Positions 1 to 8,200 are shown, numbered from the stretch's first letter. The stretch: 64,000 nt of DNA from Phytoamicus setariae (GCF_016722925.1 NZ_JAEQNC010000002.1:466477-530476), one strand, 5' to 3'. Notes: generated by a model not told the origin, from the letters alone. Program-made: numbers and translations.

Positions 1-2
1 TC

Positions 3-224
3 GGTGTCGATGTGGATTACACCTCACTGAGCCAGCCAGAGGACGTCGCGTACCTGATGGCCCGCGTCGCCGCAGCGGCCAAACTGCCGACGTCGCCGGT
101 TTTTCAGGACCTGCTCCGTCTGAGTGACCTGTGTGCAGGCCGCTTCCACACCTGTGAGAACAGGAGTGAAATCGACTTGCATCTGAAGAAGCGTGCCAAT
201 GCGGGGCTGTTGGCGCTCGATTGA
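3..224 (+). CDS. C-terminal fragment of an unrecognised protein (cut by left edge)
   Basis: The reading frame is already open at the first bases of the window and stops before 225, so only the last 70 or so residues are present. A GTG at 12 could be a start, but the frame continues upstream of it and no ribosome binding site can be judged. The fragment is mostly helical in composition, has an Ala-rich run and ends with a charged segment and Leu-Ala-Leu-Asp. It holds two cysteines about eight residues apart. No family was recognised. It converges on the agmatinase gene. Confidence 0.5.
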   Translation, partial: GVDVDYTSLSQPEDVAYLMARVAAAAKLPTSPVFQDLLRLSDLCAGRFHTCENRSEIDLHLKKRANAGLLALD

Positions 225-285
225 TCGTCATTGCACTTCAATGGCTTGGCGCGGGAAACGGAATCTCCGTGTCAGCCTCTTGAAT

Positions 286-309
286 CAGCCTTTCAGCGAA
301 AGGCTGTTT
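286..309. terminator. weak hairpin between convergent genes
   Basis: An 8-bp perfect inverted repeat (CAGCCTTT / AAAGGCTG, 5-base loop) followed by a short T run on the + strand. It sits in the convergent space after the left-edge gene and at the end of the agmatinase gene. The T tract is short, so termination strength is doubtful. Confidence 0.35.
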
Positions 310-1268
310 CAACCCGCGCCATCTTTGGCCATCCTTTGCGCCCTCAGCCCTAGCATGTACATCGCCACGCTGGCGCCGGCGATCGCGGTGATCTGGCCAT
401 GATCATAGGGCGGCGAGACCTCGACGACATCGGCGCCCTTTATATCGAGTTGACCTAGTTTCTGCAGCACCGACAGCATCTTGGCGCTCGACGGTCCGCC
501 GGCGACCGGTGTGCCGGTTCCCGGTGCATAGGCCGGATCGAGGCAGTCGATATCGAAGGTGAGGTAGCAGGGGCGATTGCCGACACGGGTAATGATTGCC
601 TCGGCGATCGCGGTGGCCGACATGTCCTCGACGACGTGGCCGTATAGCATCTTGATGCCGCAATCGTCCGGCGCGTGGGTGCGAATGCCGACCTGGATCG
701 AGTGTGCGGTATCGATGATCCCGTCGCGGGCCGCGCGGCCGACGAAGGAGCCGTGGTCGATCCGCCGCTCTTCGTCGAACCAGGTATCTTGATGGGCGTC
801 GAACTGGATCATCGCCAGCGGGCCATATTTGGCAGCGTGGGCCTGCAGCAGTGGCCAGGTAATGTAGTGGTCGCCGCCCATGGTAAACAGGAACGCCCCC
901 GATTTGATGATCTTGGACGCTTCCTTCTGGATCGTTCCGGGCGTCTTGTGGTGATTGCCATAGTCGAGCAGGCAATCGCCATAGTCGATCACGGCCATGT
1001 TCTCGAACAGGTCGAGATTGAACGGATATTGCGGATCGTTGTCGAAGATCGTCGATGCCTCGCGGATCGCGCGCGGTCCAAACCGGGTCCCGGGGCGGTG
1101 CGAGACCGCAGCGTCGAATGGAATGCCCCACACCACCGCATCGACGCCGATAAGGTTCTTGGTGTATTTGCGCCGCATGAAGGAGAGTGCGCCGGCATAG
1201 GTCGGGTCTGTCGCCGCTCCCTTGATGGATTTGGCGGTAAAGGCGTTGTCGATGGTCTTTGCTGGCAT
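309..1268 (-). CDS. speB: agmatinase / ureohydrolase family protein
   Basis: Predicted cytoplasmic Mn-dependent ureohydrolase of the arginase/agmatinase family; agmatinase converts agmatine to putrescine and urea. The 319-residue protein has the family's metal ligands: GGDH (His134), DAHQD (Asp157, His159, Asp161) and FDIDCLDP (Asp239, Asp241), followed by the APGTGTP loop and EVSPPYD near the C-terminus. Length is normal for the family. A GGAAG lies about 9 bases before the ATG. The substrate specificity (agmatine versus guanidinobutyrate or another guanidino compound) cannot be fixed from motifs alone. It stands alone, divergent from the RTX-type gene. Confidence 0.85.
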   Translation of the reverse strand: MPAKTIDNAFTAKSIKGAATDPTYAGALSFMRRKYTKNLIGVDAVVWGIPFDAAVSHRPGTRFGPRAIREASTIFDNDPQYPFNLDLFENMAVIDYGDCLLDYGNHHKTPGTIQKEASKIIKSGAFLFTMGGDHYITWPLLQAHAAKYGPLAMIQFDAHQDTWFDEERRIDHGSFVGRAARDGIIDTAHSIQVGIRTHAPDDCGIKMLYGHVVEDMSATAIAEAIITRVGNRPCYLTFDIDCLDPAYAPGTGTPVAGGPSSAKMLSVLQKLGQLDIKGADVVEVSPPYDHGQITAIAGASVAMYMLGLRAQRMAKDGAG

Positions 1269-1462
1269 TGGCTGTCTTCCTGTTCCCCTGGTTCTGGCGT
1301 GAAGCGTAATCGGGCGAACCGCCTGCGGTCAATCCTGGAGGCAGGTCCCGCATAAGCGACTGATAGGCGGATCGCTCGATTCTGCCGGACCAGTTTAACT
1401 TCGGCGCAACTTTTCGCTGCTCAAAAGGAGCTAGGATATTTCGAGCATGTTGGAGGGGTATT

Positions 1463-2341
1463 GTGGCTATCCGGGGTACGGACAAATCCGAAACGATCTA
1501 TGGCACCAGGGGCGAGGACGAAATCTACGGGTTGCAGGGTGACGATCTGATCGACGTCAACGGCATGGGATCGTCAGACGCCTGGGCTTCAGATTCAGTG
1601 CACGCGGGTGCGGGTGACGACATCATTAAGGGGTTCACCTTCGATCTCGCCAAGGTCGACGATATGCCGGAGGCCAAGATAGAGGTCGATGGCGGAAGGG
1701 GCAAGGATACCATCGTCATCAATTTCCTCAATAATTCCGCCGGGGCGGGCAGCCTCAACTTAACCATCTTCCAGAAACAGTTAGATCCGCGGTTCATCGA
1801 ATGGATGAGCTATGATCTGACCAATGCCTGGAAGGTCGCTACGCCTCCACCGTTGAAGGGCACCGTTTTCAACGAGATCTACAACTTCAAGTCTGGGGAG
1901 AATTTGAACGTCGTCTATGCTGGCGCGGGCAAGGACATCTTGCTGCTCGACAGTGCGGGCGGCACGTTTCGCGGCGGCGGCGGCAACGACATTCTGGTCG
2001 TGGAAGACGGGGAGAACCGTCTCCATGGCGGGGCCGGGGCAGATGCCTTCGTCTTCTCTGTCGGGGGTGGAAAAGACCGGGGAGAAGAAGGCAGCCTGAC
2101 GAGGATCGCTGACTTCCAGCGCGGCACGGACAAGATCGTCGTCGATCTCGGGGCAAGGGAGGATTTTGGCGACCGGCCCCAGGATCTGACGCCTCGCAAT
2201 ATAGGCGAAAGCAGCAGGGATTTGTACCAGCGCCATATCGACTACGACCGTGCAAGTGGCCGGCTTTATGTCGATGATGAACTGGTGGCGAAAGTGAAGG
2301 GCGGGCTTGATCTGCACGCCGGCGACTTCTTGTTCTGCTGA
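1463..2341 (+). CDS. small RTX-type (hemolysin-like) calcium-binding protein
   Basis: A 292-residue acidic, glycine/aspartate-rich protein with several degenerate RTX nonapeptides of the GGxGxDxUx type: GLQGDDLID near the N-terminus, GAGDDIIKG around residue 50, then GAGKDILLL, GGGGNDILVV and GGAGADAFVF between about residues 150 and 200. Such repeats bind calcium in a parallel beta roll, and proteins carrying them usually leave the cell by type I secretion with a C-terminal signal; there is no N-terminal signal peptide here. The start is GTG, preceded by GGAGGGG. No ABC exporter or membrane-fusion gene lies next to it. No enzymatic domain was recognised. Confidence 0.75.
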   Translation: MAIRGTDKSETIYGTRGEDEIYGLQGDDLIDVNGMGSSDAWASDSVHAGAGDDIIKGFTFDLAKVDDMPEAKIEVDGGRGKDTIVINFLNNSAGAGSLNLTIFQKQLDPRFIEWMSYDLTNAWKVATPPPLKGTVFNEIYNFKSGENLNVVYAGAGKDILLLDSAGGTFRGGGGNDILVVEDGENRLHGGAGADAFVFSVGGGKDRGEEGSLTRIADFQRGTDKIVVDLGAREDFGDRPQDLTPRNIGESSRDLYQRHIDYDRASGRLYVDDELVAKVKGGLDLHAGDFLFC

Positions 2342-2381
2342 GTGAGAGAAATGGGCACTGTCGGCCTGATCCGGCCGTGCC

Positions 2382-3512
2382 CTATTTCACTTCACCAAAA
2401 TACTTGGTCCGCAAATCTCCCACGACGCCGTTTTCCTGCAAGCCGAGCAGTTCGACGGTCAATGGGCGTGTAAGCGGGCTTCGAAGGGGAAGGGCGAAGC
2501 CATATTTATCGGGTTCGAAAAGTGCGCCGACAACCTCGACTTCCTTGTCCGGATGCTGGTGGGCATAATATTCCAGCACTTCCGCATCGCCGATGATGGC
2601 ATCGACCTCATCATTTTGAAGAGCCTGAACCGAGTGCTCGAGATCAGGATAGGTGCGGATACTGAATCCGGAGGATAAGGCGAAATCCTCCGACACGCTG
2701 CCCGCGAACACGCCGACGGTCTTGCCCTGCAGGTCGGCAAGGCCGGCGATCTGATTGTTCAGCGAAAGTGTCGTCATCACACTTGCAATCGATGACGTCA
2801 CGTAGGCGAGAACGGCAATGCCGCAGAAGAGCCACAGGCCGTGCCACACCCGGCCGACCCAGCCGAAGAAATTCTTCCGCCCTGTTGGCTTGCCGGACGC
2901 GATCGACATGACGGCAAAGAAGCTCTCCGCTAGGCCGTCGAGCCATTTATTCGGAAACTCCGGATTGAAACGACGGTCGAACAGCGTCAGCAACACCGTT
3001 CCCGCCAGAATGATGCCGGCAAACCAGATATAGACGCGAAGGTGGCCGGAATCCTGCAGGCCGTCGAGTATGTCCCAGAAGTCAGTCGTCTGAGATTGGT
3101 CCACCATCACTCTTTGACCGGAATCGAACCAGGGTTGGGTGAAATCCACATTCAAAGCGCGATTTTGGGTGATGGTGAGGTTGGTGACGGCGATTTCGAT
3201 TTCACCTCGGGCCGCGGCATCGAGCAATTCGCGAACGGTGGAATAGGCGCGAAAAGTCGTCTGGATTCCAAGCTCGGCGGCCAGTGCCTTCCACAAATCG
3301 ACCGCCATTCCGGAGAATTTGCCGTGATCCTCCGTCACGAAGGGAGGATTGACATAAAGCCCCGCGGTCACGGTGCGCGGCGTTGCTGCTTGCTGCGCAA
3401 CCACATTTCCAGCGCAGAGGAGCAGAGCCAGCACGATCATCGCAAGTGCAAGCACGTCGCGGCAAATTCGCCTTGGATAATGCAGTCCGCAATCGGAAGG
3501 TGTGGGAGTCAT
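2382..3512 (-). CDS. ionotropic glutamate receptor-like protein (periplasmic ligand-binding domain split by a pore module)
   Basis: A 376-residue membrane protein with the order signal segment (about 20-41), first half of a family-3 solute-binding domain (about 45-140), membrane helix (about 158-177), re-entrant pore-like segment (about 193-212), second membrane helix (about 218-243), then the second half of the binding domain to the end. This is the layout of prokaryotic ionotropic glutamate receptors such as GluR0. The end of the second helix, TSSIASVMTTLS, resembles the SYTANLAAF region of animal receptors. The potassium filter TVGYG is absent, the pore segment reading SIASGKPTGRKN. It is not a simple ABC transporter binding protein, because two helices interrupt the domain and no permease gene is nearby. 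Ligand and ion are unknown. Confidence 0.75.
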   Translation of the reverse strand: MTPTPSDCGLHYPRRICRDVLALAMIVLALLLCAGNVVAQQAATPRTVTAGLYVNPPFVTEDHGKFSGMAVDLWKALAAELGIQTTFRAYSTVRELLDAAARGEIEIAVTNLTITQNRALNVDFTQPWFDSGQRVMVDQSQTTDFWDILDGLQDSGHLRVYIWFAGIILAGTVLLTLFDRRFNPEFPNKWLDGLAESFFAVMSIASGKPTGRKNFFGWVGRVWHGLWLFCGIAVLAYVTSSIASVMTTLSLNNQIAGLADLQGKTVGVFAGSVSEDFALSSGFSIRTYPDLEHSVQALQNDEVDAIIGDAEVLEYYAHQHPDKEVEVVGALFEPDKYGFALPLRSPLTRPLTVELLGLQENGVVGDLRTKYFGEVK

Positions 3513-3566
3513 GGATGGGCTTCTAGCATGAAATTGTTGCAGGCGACAGATTGCCGGCGATTGGCA

Positions 3567-3902
3567 CTATCGGCCAAACGAATAGGCGCGCTCGACTTTG
3601 CCCACGCGCACTTCGTAGCGCTCGTACCATTTCTCGCGACCTTTGTTCTGGGCATCGAGATGATCGAGAACGGCCTTCCAGCTGCGGATGCTTTGTTCGT
3701 CTGCCCAGAAGGAGTTGGTGATGCCGAAACCGTCCGACCCGCGCGCGCTTTCGACGCCGAGATAGCCCGGCTGCTTGGCGGCAAGCTCTGCCATTTTCTC
3801 GGCCATGTCAGAGTAGCCGTTGTCTCCGTCGGTGCGCTGGCTGGAGAAGGTAACGACATAGTAGGGCGGGCGGGGCGTGCTGGCGAAAGCTGGCTGCGAC
3901 AT
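3567..3902 (-). CDS. antibiotic biosynthesis monooxygenase (ABM) domain-like protein
   Basis: A 111-residue protein. The start chosen is the ATG of MSQPAF, which has AAGGAA about 9 bases upstream; an upstream in-frame extension of 23 residues has no such site. The sequence fits a small dimeric ferredoxin-like barrel of the ABM superfamily, with PPYYVVTFSSQRT at the first strand, AAKQPGYLGVESAR in the middle and a SFWADEQSIRSWK segment typical of the family's second half. Members include haem-degrading and quinol oxygenases, but many have no assigned reaction, and none is assigned here. It is a single gene. Confidence 0.65.
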   Translation of the reverse strand: MSQPAFASTPRPPYYVVTFSSQRTDGDNGYSDMAEKMAELAAKQPGYLGVESARGSDGFGITNSFWADEQSIRSWKAVLDHLDAQNKGREKWYERYEVRVGKVERAYSFGR

Positions 3903-4091
3903 CGGGTGATTCCTTGTTGCGTTTGCGATGTTAACAGTGTTGTGACGCGAGGTTGCCTGCAATTCAGGCAACTCATGCCCAAAACCTGTGGTTCAGCACA
4001 TTACGTAATCACACTTAAATTGTTGATTGGATTTAGTAAAATTTTTGTTGCGTGAAACCCGCAAATCACATCCCTATGACGTTGACAGTGA

Positions 4092-4403
4092 ATGGAGAAC
4101 TTCATGATGATCTTAGACATCCCATGGACCAAGCCTGTAACCGTCGAACTTCAGTGTGGAATGCGCCGTCTCTTTCGTGGCGCTTATGATGCTCTCGACT
4201 TCCTTGAAAACGAATGGCCGATCCGCAAGGGCTCGCATTACCGTCAGGCGGTAAGGCTTTGCCGTGTTGCACTGTCTCGCACCTCCTATGCGGAAGCCGC
4301 GCATGATGCCTTCGTCGCAGCTTGCAGCGAAGCTATGCTGTATTGTGGCCATGGCAGACCGGTCGCATCCATGTCGCATGCGGCGACGCACGCCTCAAGC
4401 TGA
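4092..4403 (+). CDS. DUF982 family protein
   Basis: A 103-residue small protein with the DUF982 pattern common in rhizobia: an early W-x-x-PV segment, a central ALDFLENEWP, then a YRQAVRLC helix and a final helix in which DAFVAACSEA matches the family's end. No function is established. It has no signal peptide. It is a monocistronic gene between the ABM-like gene and the rplM-rpsI terminator. Another ATG seven codons downstream could also serve, since MENFMM carries more than one Met. The last 20 residues are Ser/His/Ala-rich and look non-conserved. Confidence 0.65.
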   Translation: MENFMMILDIPWTKPVTVELQCGMRRLFRGAYDALDFLENEWPIRKGSHYRQAVRLCRVALSRTSYAEAAHDAFVAACSEAMLYCGHGRPVASMSHAATHASS

Positions 4404-4672
4404 GTTGCTGCAGGGCAGTTTCCTCTGCCTTCAATCGCATCCGGGTTACCGCCTGGCCGCTTTTAACTCGTCCTGTGAGGGACAAGCATTTCCGTATGTT
4501 GGATGTTCAACTGTTGACGCGAACGACCTGGCCAGCAGTCGCCTGGGATGCCGTCAGGCTCCTCCTCGGATATCCGTCGGAAATCCGGTTCAGTGTGCCA
4601 GCGTCACTTGCTCACGCGAAATTCAAGATGAAATGAGCCCAGTTGACTGGATGAACATGTGGGACACGCCAT
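4404..4672. other. non-coding interval without a convincing gene
   Basis: About 270 bases between the DUF982 gene and the rpsI terminator. Open frames exist on the + strand, but they are Arg/Ser/Cys-rich, lack ribosome binding sites and extend out of the DUF982 coding region in other frames. I see no tRNA-like fold, strong hairpin or repeat in it. Confidence 0.4.
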
Positions 4673-4705
4673 GAAAAAAAGGCCGGGCAAAACCCGGCCT
4701 TTCCG
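4673..4705 (-). terminator. rho-independent terminator of rplM-rpsI
   Basis: A GC-rich stem GGCCGGG / CCCGGCC with a 4-base AAAA loop, extended by A:T pairs on each side, followed on the - strand by a run of seven T residues. It lies about 20 bases past the rpsI stop. Confidence 0.85.
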
Positions 4706-4726
4706 TATTTCCGATTTCGGAAGCGA

Positions 4727-5194
4727 TTAACGCTTCGAGAACTGGAACGAACGACGTGCCTTCGCACGGCCGTACTTCTTGCGCTCGACCACGCGGCTGT
4801 CGCGGGTCAGGAAGCCACCCTTCTTGAGCACGCCGCGAAGCGCCGGCTCGAAGTAGGTCAGTGCCTTGGAGATGCCGTGACGAACTGCACCGGCCTGGCC
4901 GGAGAGGCCGCCGCCGGCAACCGTTGCGATCACGTCGAACTGGCCGTCGCGAGCAGCGGCGAAGATCGGCTGGCGAAGGATCATCTGCAGCACCGGGCGG
5001 GCGAAATATGCCGTGTAGTCCTTGCCGTTGACGATGATCTTGCCGGAGCCGGCCTTGACCCAGACGCGGGCAACCGCATCCTTGCGCTTGCCGGTGGCGT
5101 AGGAGCGGCCCTGGGCATCGACCTTGCGGACGTGAACCGGAGCAGAGGCTTCGACAGCGGTGCCGAGGTCCTTGAGGGAAGAAAGGTCAGCCAT
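4727..5194 (-). CDS. rpsI: 30S ribosomal protein S9
   Basis: Ribosomal protein uS9 of the small subunit head, whose C-terminal tail reaches the P-site tRNA. The 155-residue protein begins with an alphaproteobacterial N-terminal extension, then has the S9 core with [13 protein letters not shown] near residue 34 and [15 protein letters not shown] near residue 95, and ends in the basic tail [11 protein letters not shown] with the universal terminal Lys-Arg. It follows rplM by two bases, the usual L13-S9 operon, so the two are almost certainly co-transcribed and translationally coupled. Confidence 0.97.
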   Translation of the reverse strand: MADLSSLKDLGTAVEASAPVHVRKVDAQGRSYATGKRKDAVARVWVKAGSGKIIVNGKDYTAYFARPVLQMILRQPIFAAARDGQFDVIATVAGGGLSGQAGAVRHGISKALTYFEPALRGVLKKGGFLTRDSRVVERKKYGRAKARRSFQFSKR

Positions 5195-5196
5195 GA

Positions 5197-5661
5197 TCAG
5201 CCTCTTTTCGTGTTCTTGGCATTGAGCGAGGCAACGTCGAGAACGACCGGCTGCTGAGCTTCATGCGGATGGGCGGCGCCTGTGTAGACCTTGAGGTTCT
5301 TCATCTGGCGACGGCCGAGCGGGCCACGGGGAACCATACGCTCGACAGCCTTTTCAAGAACGCGCTCCGGGAAGCGGCCTTCGAGAATCTGGCGCATCGT
5401 GCGTTCCTTGATGCCGCCGGGATAGCCGGTGTGCCAATAGAACTTCTTGTCGGTGAATTTCTTGCCGGTGTAGACGACCTTGTCGGCATTGATGACAATG
5501 ACGTTGTCGCCATCATCGACGTGCGGTGTGAAAGTCGGCTTGTGCTTGCCGCGCAGACGGTTGGCGATGATGGAGGCGAGACGGCCGACGACGAGCCCTT
5601 CGGCATCGATCAGCACCCACTTCTTCTCGACGTCTGCCGGCTTCTGTACGAAGGTGGACAT
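5197..5661 (-). CDS. rplM: 50S ribosomal protein L13
   Basis: Ribosomal protein uL13, an early assembly protein of the large subunit. The 154-residue form starting MSTFVQKP is chosen, because an in-frame extension of 14 residues upstream is not part of the family. Family landmarks are [16 protein letters not shown] near residue 16, [23 protein letters not shown] and [13 protein letters not shown]. It is the first gene of the rplM-rpsI operon. A promoter and an attenuator-like hairpin lie 80-150 bases upstream. Confidence 0.97.
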   Translation of the reverse strand: MSTFVQKPADVEKKWVLIDAEGLVVGRLASIIANRLRGKHKPTFTPHVDDGDNVIVINADKVVYTGKKFTDKKFYWHTGYPGGIKERTMRQILEGRFPERVLEKAVERMVPRGPLGRRQMKNLKVYTGAAHPHEAQQPVVLDVASLNAKNTKRG

Positions 5662-5741
5662 ATGTCTATTCTTTCGTGTTCGATCCCCGAAACCCGAAGG
5701 CAAGGGGCGTTTCTTGTTGCTTGGATTGTGTGGCCGGAGCC

Positions 5742-5771
5742 CACAAAAAAGATGCTGCCCGGTAGGACAGC
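5742..5771 (-). promoter_or_regulatory. terminator-like hairpin in the rplM leader (candidate attenuator)
   Basis: On the - strand GCTGTCC pairs with GGGCAGC (seven pairs, one G-U, 4-base loop) and is followed three bases later by an A/T-rich run containing six consecutive T. It starts only a few bases after the expected transcription start of the promoter at 5784-5812 and about 80 bases before rplM. The form is that of an intrinsic terminator inside the 5' leader, suggesting attenuation of the ribosomal protein operon. This is inferred from sequence only. Confidence 0.5.
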
Positions 5772-5783
5772 GATCTGGCTGGG

Positions 5784-5812
5784 CTTATACGCAACGCGCC
5801 GGCTTTCGTCAA
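5784..5812 (-). promoter_or_regulatory. sigma-70-type promoter of rplM-rpsI
   Basis: TTGACG and TATAAG separated by exactly 17 bases, reading on the - strand towards rplM. Both hexamers are within one or two bases of consensus, and the expected start point is near 5777, giving a leader of about 115 bases. Confidence 0.7.
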
Positions 5813-5865
5813 GAAAGACAAATGTGCTGACGGGAAAAATAGATAAACGAAATCAATAAGTTGAT

Positions 5866-5894
5866 TGTGAGGTATGGAGATACCTCACATTTTT
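5866..5894. terminator. inverted repeat at the end of the thioesterase gene
   Basis: A perfect 10-bp inverted repeat (TGTGAGGTAT / ATACCTCACA, 4-base loop) that contains the thioesterase stop codon. The T run is on the + strand side, although the adjacent gene reads the other way, so it may act poorly as its terminator or mainly stabilise the mRNA end. Confidence 0.4.
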
Positions 5895-6334
5895 CCGGGT
5901 GGAATCGCGTAGGTTGCCGTCGCTTGCGCTATGAGTTGGCCCGTATCGGCACGCTGGATGCCGATGTCCATCACGGAAAGCAGCCTTCCGGTCTTGAGCA
6001 TCCGCCCGACACCCAGCAGCGGCACGGGTGCGGGACGGTGGAGGAAGGATATATTGAGGTTGCTCGTCAACGCCAGTCGGCCGGCATCGATGCCGACCGT
6101 GGCGAGAAGCGTCGCATAGGCGCAGACATCAGCGAGCGCGAAGAGCGACGGACCCGAAACCGTGCCGCCCGGTCTCAGGTGACTGTCATTGGGCGTGAAG
6201 TTGAGGGTGACGGTATTTTCCGCCACGCTTGCCACGCCGAACACTCGGCCGCCCGCATGAATCTGCGGAAACTCTCGATCGAGAAAGTCGCTGATTTCCG
6301 TGGCGGTCAATTGGCTCGGCATGCTTGCATCCAT
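5885..6334 (-). CDS. PaaI-like hotdog-fold thioesterase
   Basis: A 149-residue hotdog protein. The central segment with RPGGTVSGPSLFALADVCAY matches the PaaI/4HBT pattern, in which the residue after GGTxxG and the acidic residue of the following helix form the active site of acyl-CoA thioesterases; here the helix carries Asp in ALADV. The second strand region has SFLHRPAPVPLLGVGR. The likely role is hydrolysis of an acyl-CoA, substrate unknown. The start could be this ATG or the one four codons later. It lies 19 bases after the EamA gene on the same strand, so the two probably form an operon. Confidence 0.75.
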   Translation of the reverse strand: MDASMPSQLTATEISDFLDREFPQIHAGGRVFGVASVAENTVTLNFTPNDSHLRPGGTVSGPSLFALADVCAYATLLATVGIDAGRLALTSNLNISFLHRPAPVPLLGVGRMLKTGRLLSVMDIGIQRADTGQLIAQATATYAIPPGKM

Positions 6335-6353
6335 TCAGCTGCGGCCAACAAGG

Positions 6354-7190
6354 CTAGCCCAGTTTCATTGTTAGCGCACCCAGCGCAATCATCCCGCCGG
6401 CGACATAGCGCCAGGGGCTGGCGCGCTCCTTCAGGATCAGGACCGAGATCAGCAGCGCAAACAGGATCGATGTTTCCCTCAACGCCGCGACGGCGGCAAT
6501 CGGGGCGCGCGTCATGGCGTAAAGCGCCAGTCCGTAGGATGCCACCGAGCCAATGCCGCCGATCAGGCCGCGCCGCCAGGTGGTGCGCGCGTGTTTTAGC
6601 ACCGGTGATACGCCACGCATCAGGAATGCGAAGGCAAAGAGCGGGATGGGAGGCAGGATCGAGATCCAGATCGTGTAGGAGATCGGATTGCCGGCGAGCC
6701 GCGCGCCGATGCCATCGACGTATGTATAGAGGGCGATGACGCAGGAATTGATCAGCGCAACGCCAATGGCCTTGGAATGGCCGCCGCGAAAGTCGGCTGC
6801 GATGGTCAGGACTCCGGCGGAGATCACGATAACGCCAGCAAACATCATTGGCGAAAGGGTTTCCGCCAGCACCACGCCGCTGGTGGTGGCGATGATCAGT
6901 GGCGCGACGCCGCGCATCAGGGGGTAGACGAGGCCGATATCGCCAAGGCGATAGGCGGCGCCGACCAGCTGGTAATAGGTGAAGTGGATACAGACAGAGC
7001 CGATGATGTAGGGCCAGGCGGCCGCATTCGGCAGCGGCAGGAAGGGAAGCGCGCATAAGGATGCCACTGCCGCGCCCAGCGCCACCATGGTGGAGTCCAG
7101 CTGCTTGTCGGTACCCGATTTTACGAGCGCATTCCAGGTCGCATGAAGGCAGGCGCCGAGGAGAACAAGAAATACAATATCAATTGGCAT
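6354..7190 (-). CDS. EamA-family (drug/metabolite) transporter
   Basis: A 278-residue inner membrane protein with about ten hydrophobic helices arranged as two halves of five, the pattern of the EamA/DMT superfamily. The first half includes the LVYPLMRGVAPLI segment and the second the ALRETSILFALLISVLILKER segment, which are the two related helix-3/4 motifs of the family. It probably exports or imports a small metabolite, but the substrate cannot be told. The ribosome binding site is weak. It is followed closely by the thioesterase gene. Confidence 0.8.
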   Translation of the reverse strand: MPIDIVFLVLLGACLHATWNALVKSGTDKQLDSTMVALGAAVASLCALPFLPLPNAAAWPYIIGSVCIHFTYYQLVGAAYRLGDIGLVYPLMRGVAPLIIATTSGVVLAETLSPMMFAGVIVISAGVLTIAADFRGGHSKAIGVALINSCVIALYTYVDGIGARLAGNPISYTIWISILPPIPLFAFAFLMRGVSPVLKHARTTWRRGLIGGIGSVASYGLALYAMTRAPIAAVAALRETSILFALLISVLILKERASPWRYVAGGMIALGALTMKLG

Positions 7191-7360
7191 GAATGAATCC
7201 GGGAACTGACCTGCATATGAGCCTCAACCGAGTCTCCTGCGGAATGTAGCGTATTCCTCATTGCACAGCCGAACACCCCGGAAAAGGCCGTTTGCTTTGT
7301 GTTTTGCGCCATAGGTTGGTCGCATTTGCGCGCAACCGATCAAAACGATTGACCTTTGCG

Positions 7361-7389
7361 TTGACCTTTAATGATTACGTAAGTACAAA
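7361..7389 (+). promoter_or_regulatory. probable promoter of the glyoxalase-fold gene
   Basis: TTGACC and TACAAA separated by 17 bases, 38 bases before the downstream ATG. It lies in a locally AT-rich patch between divergent genes. Confidence 0.5.
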
Positions 7390-7426
7390 AAGTATACATA
7401 GAGGGTACATTAAGGGAATTTAGCGT

Positions 7427-7858
7427 ATGTCGATCGACCGTAGAATTTCATTGGTCACTTTGGGCGTCGAGGATCTGGTGCGTTCGACGGCCTTCTATGA
7501 AAAGCTGGGCTGGCAGAAATCCGCCTCTTCTTCGGAGACCGTCACCTTCATTCAATTGAAGGGCACGGTGCTCGGTCTTTTTTCGCGCGCGTCTCTGGCC
7601 GAAGACGCTCGGGTGCCTGATACACCCAAGGGTTTTTCGGGCGTGACTCTCGCGCACAACGTCTCGAGCGAAAGGGGCGTCGATGCGGTCTACAAGTTCG
7701 CGATCTCCTGCGGTGCCACAGAAATCAAGAAGCCGGAAAAGGTGTTCTGGGGCGGATACTCAGGCTATTTTGCCGATCCGGACGGCCATCTCTGGGAAAT
7801 TGCCTACAATCCGTTCTTCCCGATGGATGCCGAAGGCCATGTGGCGCTGCCGGATTGA
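7427..7858 (+). CDS. VOC (glyoxalase/bleomycin resistance) superfamily protein
   Basis: A 143-residue protein made of paired beta-alpha-beta-beta-beta modules. The N-terminus has SLVTLGVEDLVRSTAFYEKLGW, the classic opening of the fold, and the C-terminal module ends with YSGYFADPDGHLWEIAYNP, where the Asp-Pro-Asp-Gly-His and the Glu supply likely metal ligands. Members range from glyoxalase I to dioxygenases and antibiotic-binding proteins, and nothing narrows the role here. AAGGGAA lies about 9 bases before the ATG. It converges on the small secreted cysteine-bearing protein. Confidence 0.8.
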   Translation: MSIDRRISLVTLGVEDLVRSTAFYEKLGWQKSASSSETVTFIQLKGTVLGLFSRASLAEDARVPDTPKGFSGVTLAHNVSSERGVDAVYKFAISCGATEIKKPEKVFWGGYSGYFADPDGHLWEIAYNPFFPMDAEGHVALPD

Positions 7859-7864
7859 CGCGGG

Positions 7865-8200
7865 CTACCTGTACAGGCAGCGGCCGATTATGTCGTCGCA
7901 GTCAGCGGTGATGCAATGTCTGACTAGGCAGCGATTGGTGTCGGCAGACGGAATGTGGACGCGCTCGGTGATCTGATGGGGCGCGCAATACTTCTTGTTG
8001 CTTACATAGCGATCATAAAGCGTCAGGCTGGGCTTGCGTGGCGAGGGATAGCGGAAAATTGCTGCGCCATGTTGCTCGATCAGGGACTGGATAGCACCGC
8101 AACTGTATTGCAGCGCGCTGTAGCGTGGAGTGGCCACGACCGAAGTCGCCACGGAAATCGCTGCTGCCGTCAAGACTGTCGCCACCAATAGTTTCGGCAT
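7865..8200 (-). CDS. small secreted cysteine-containing hypothetical protein
   Basis: A 111-residue protein with an N-terminal signal peptide (about residues 1-23, MPKLLVATVLTAAAISVATS, likely cleaved after VVA). The mature part holds six cysteines: one in the early helix, one at KKYCAPH, then RCLVRHC, ADCDD and GRCLYR near the end, consistent with disulfides after export. The segment HGAAIFRYPSPRKPSLTLYDRYV looks conserved in small rhizobial secreted proteins that I recall, but no function is known. It ends six bases from the end of the convergent glyoxalase-fold gene. Confidence 0.6.
   Translation of the reverse strand: MPKLLVATVLTAAAISVATSVVATPRYSALQYSCGAIQSLIEQHGAAIFRYPSPRKPSLTLYDRYVSNKKYCAPHQITERVHIPSADTNRCLVRHCITADCDDIIGRCLYR

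Noticed and set aside
4264..4674. Frames of 104 and 136 residues after the DUF982 gene
   Set aside because: They overlap the DUF982 end in other frames, are Cys/Arg/Ser-rich and have no ribosome binding site or family match.
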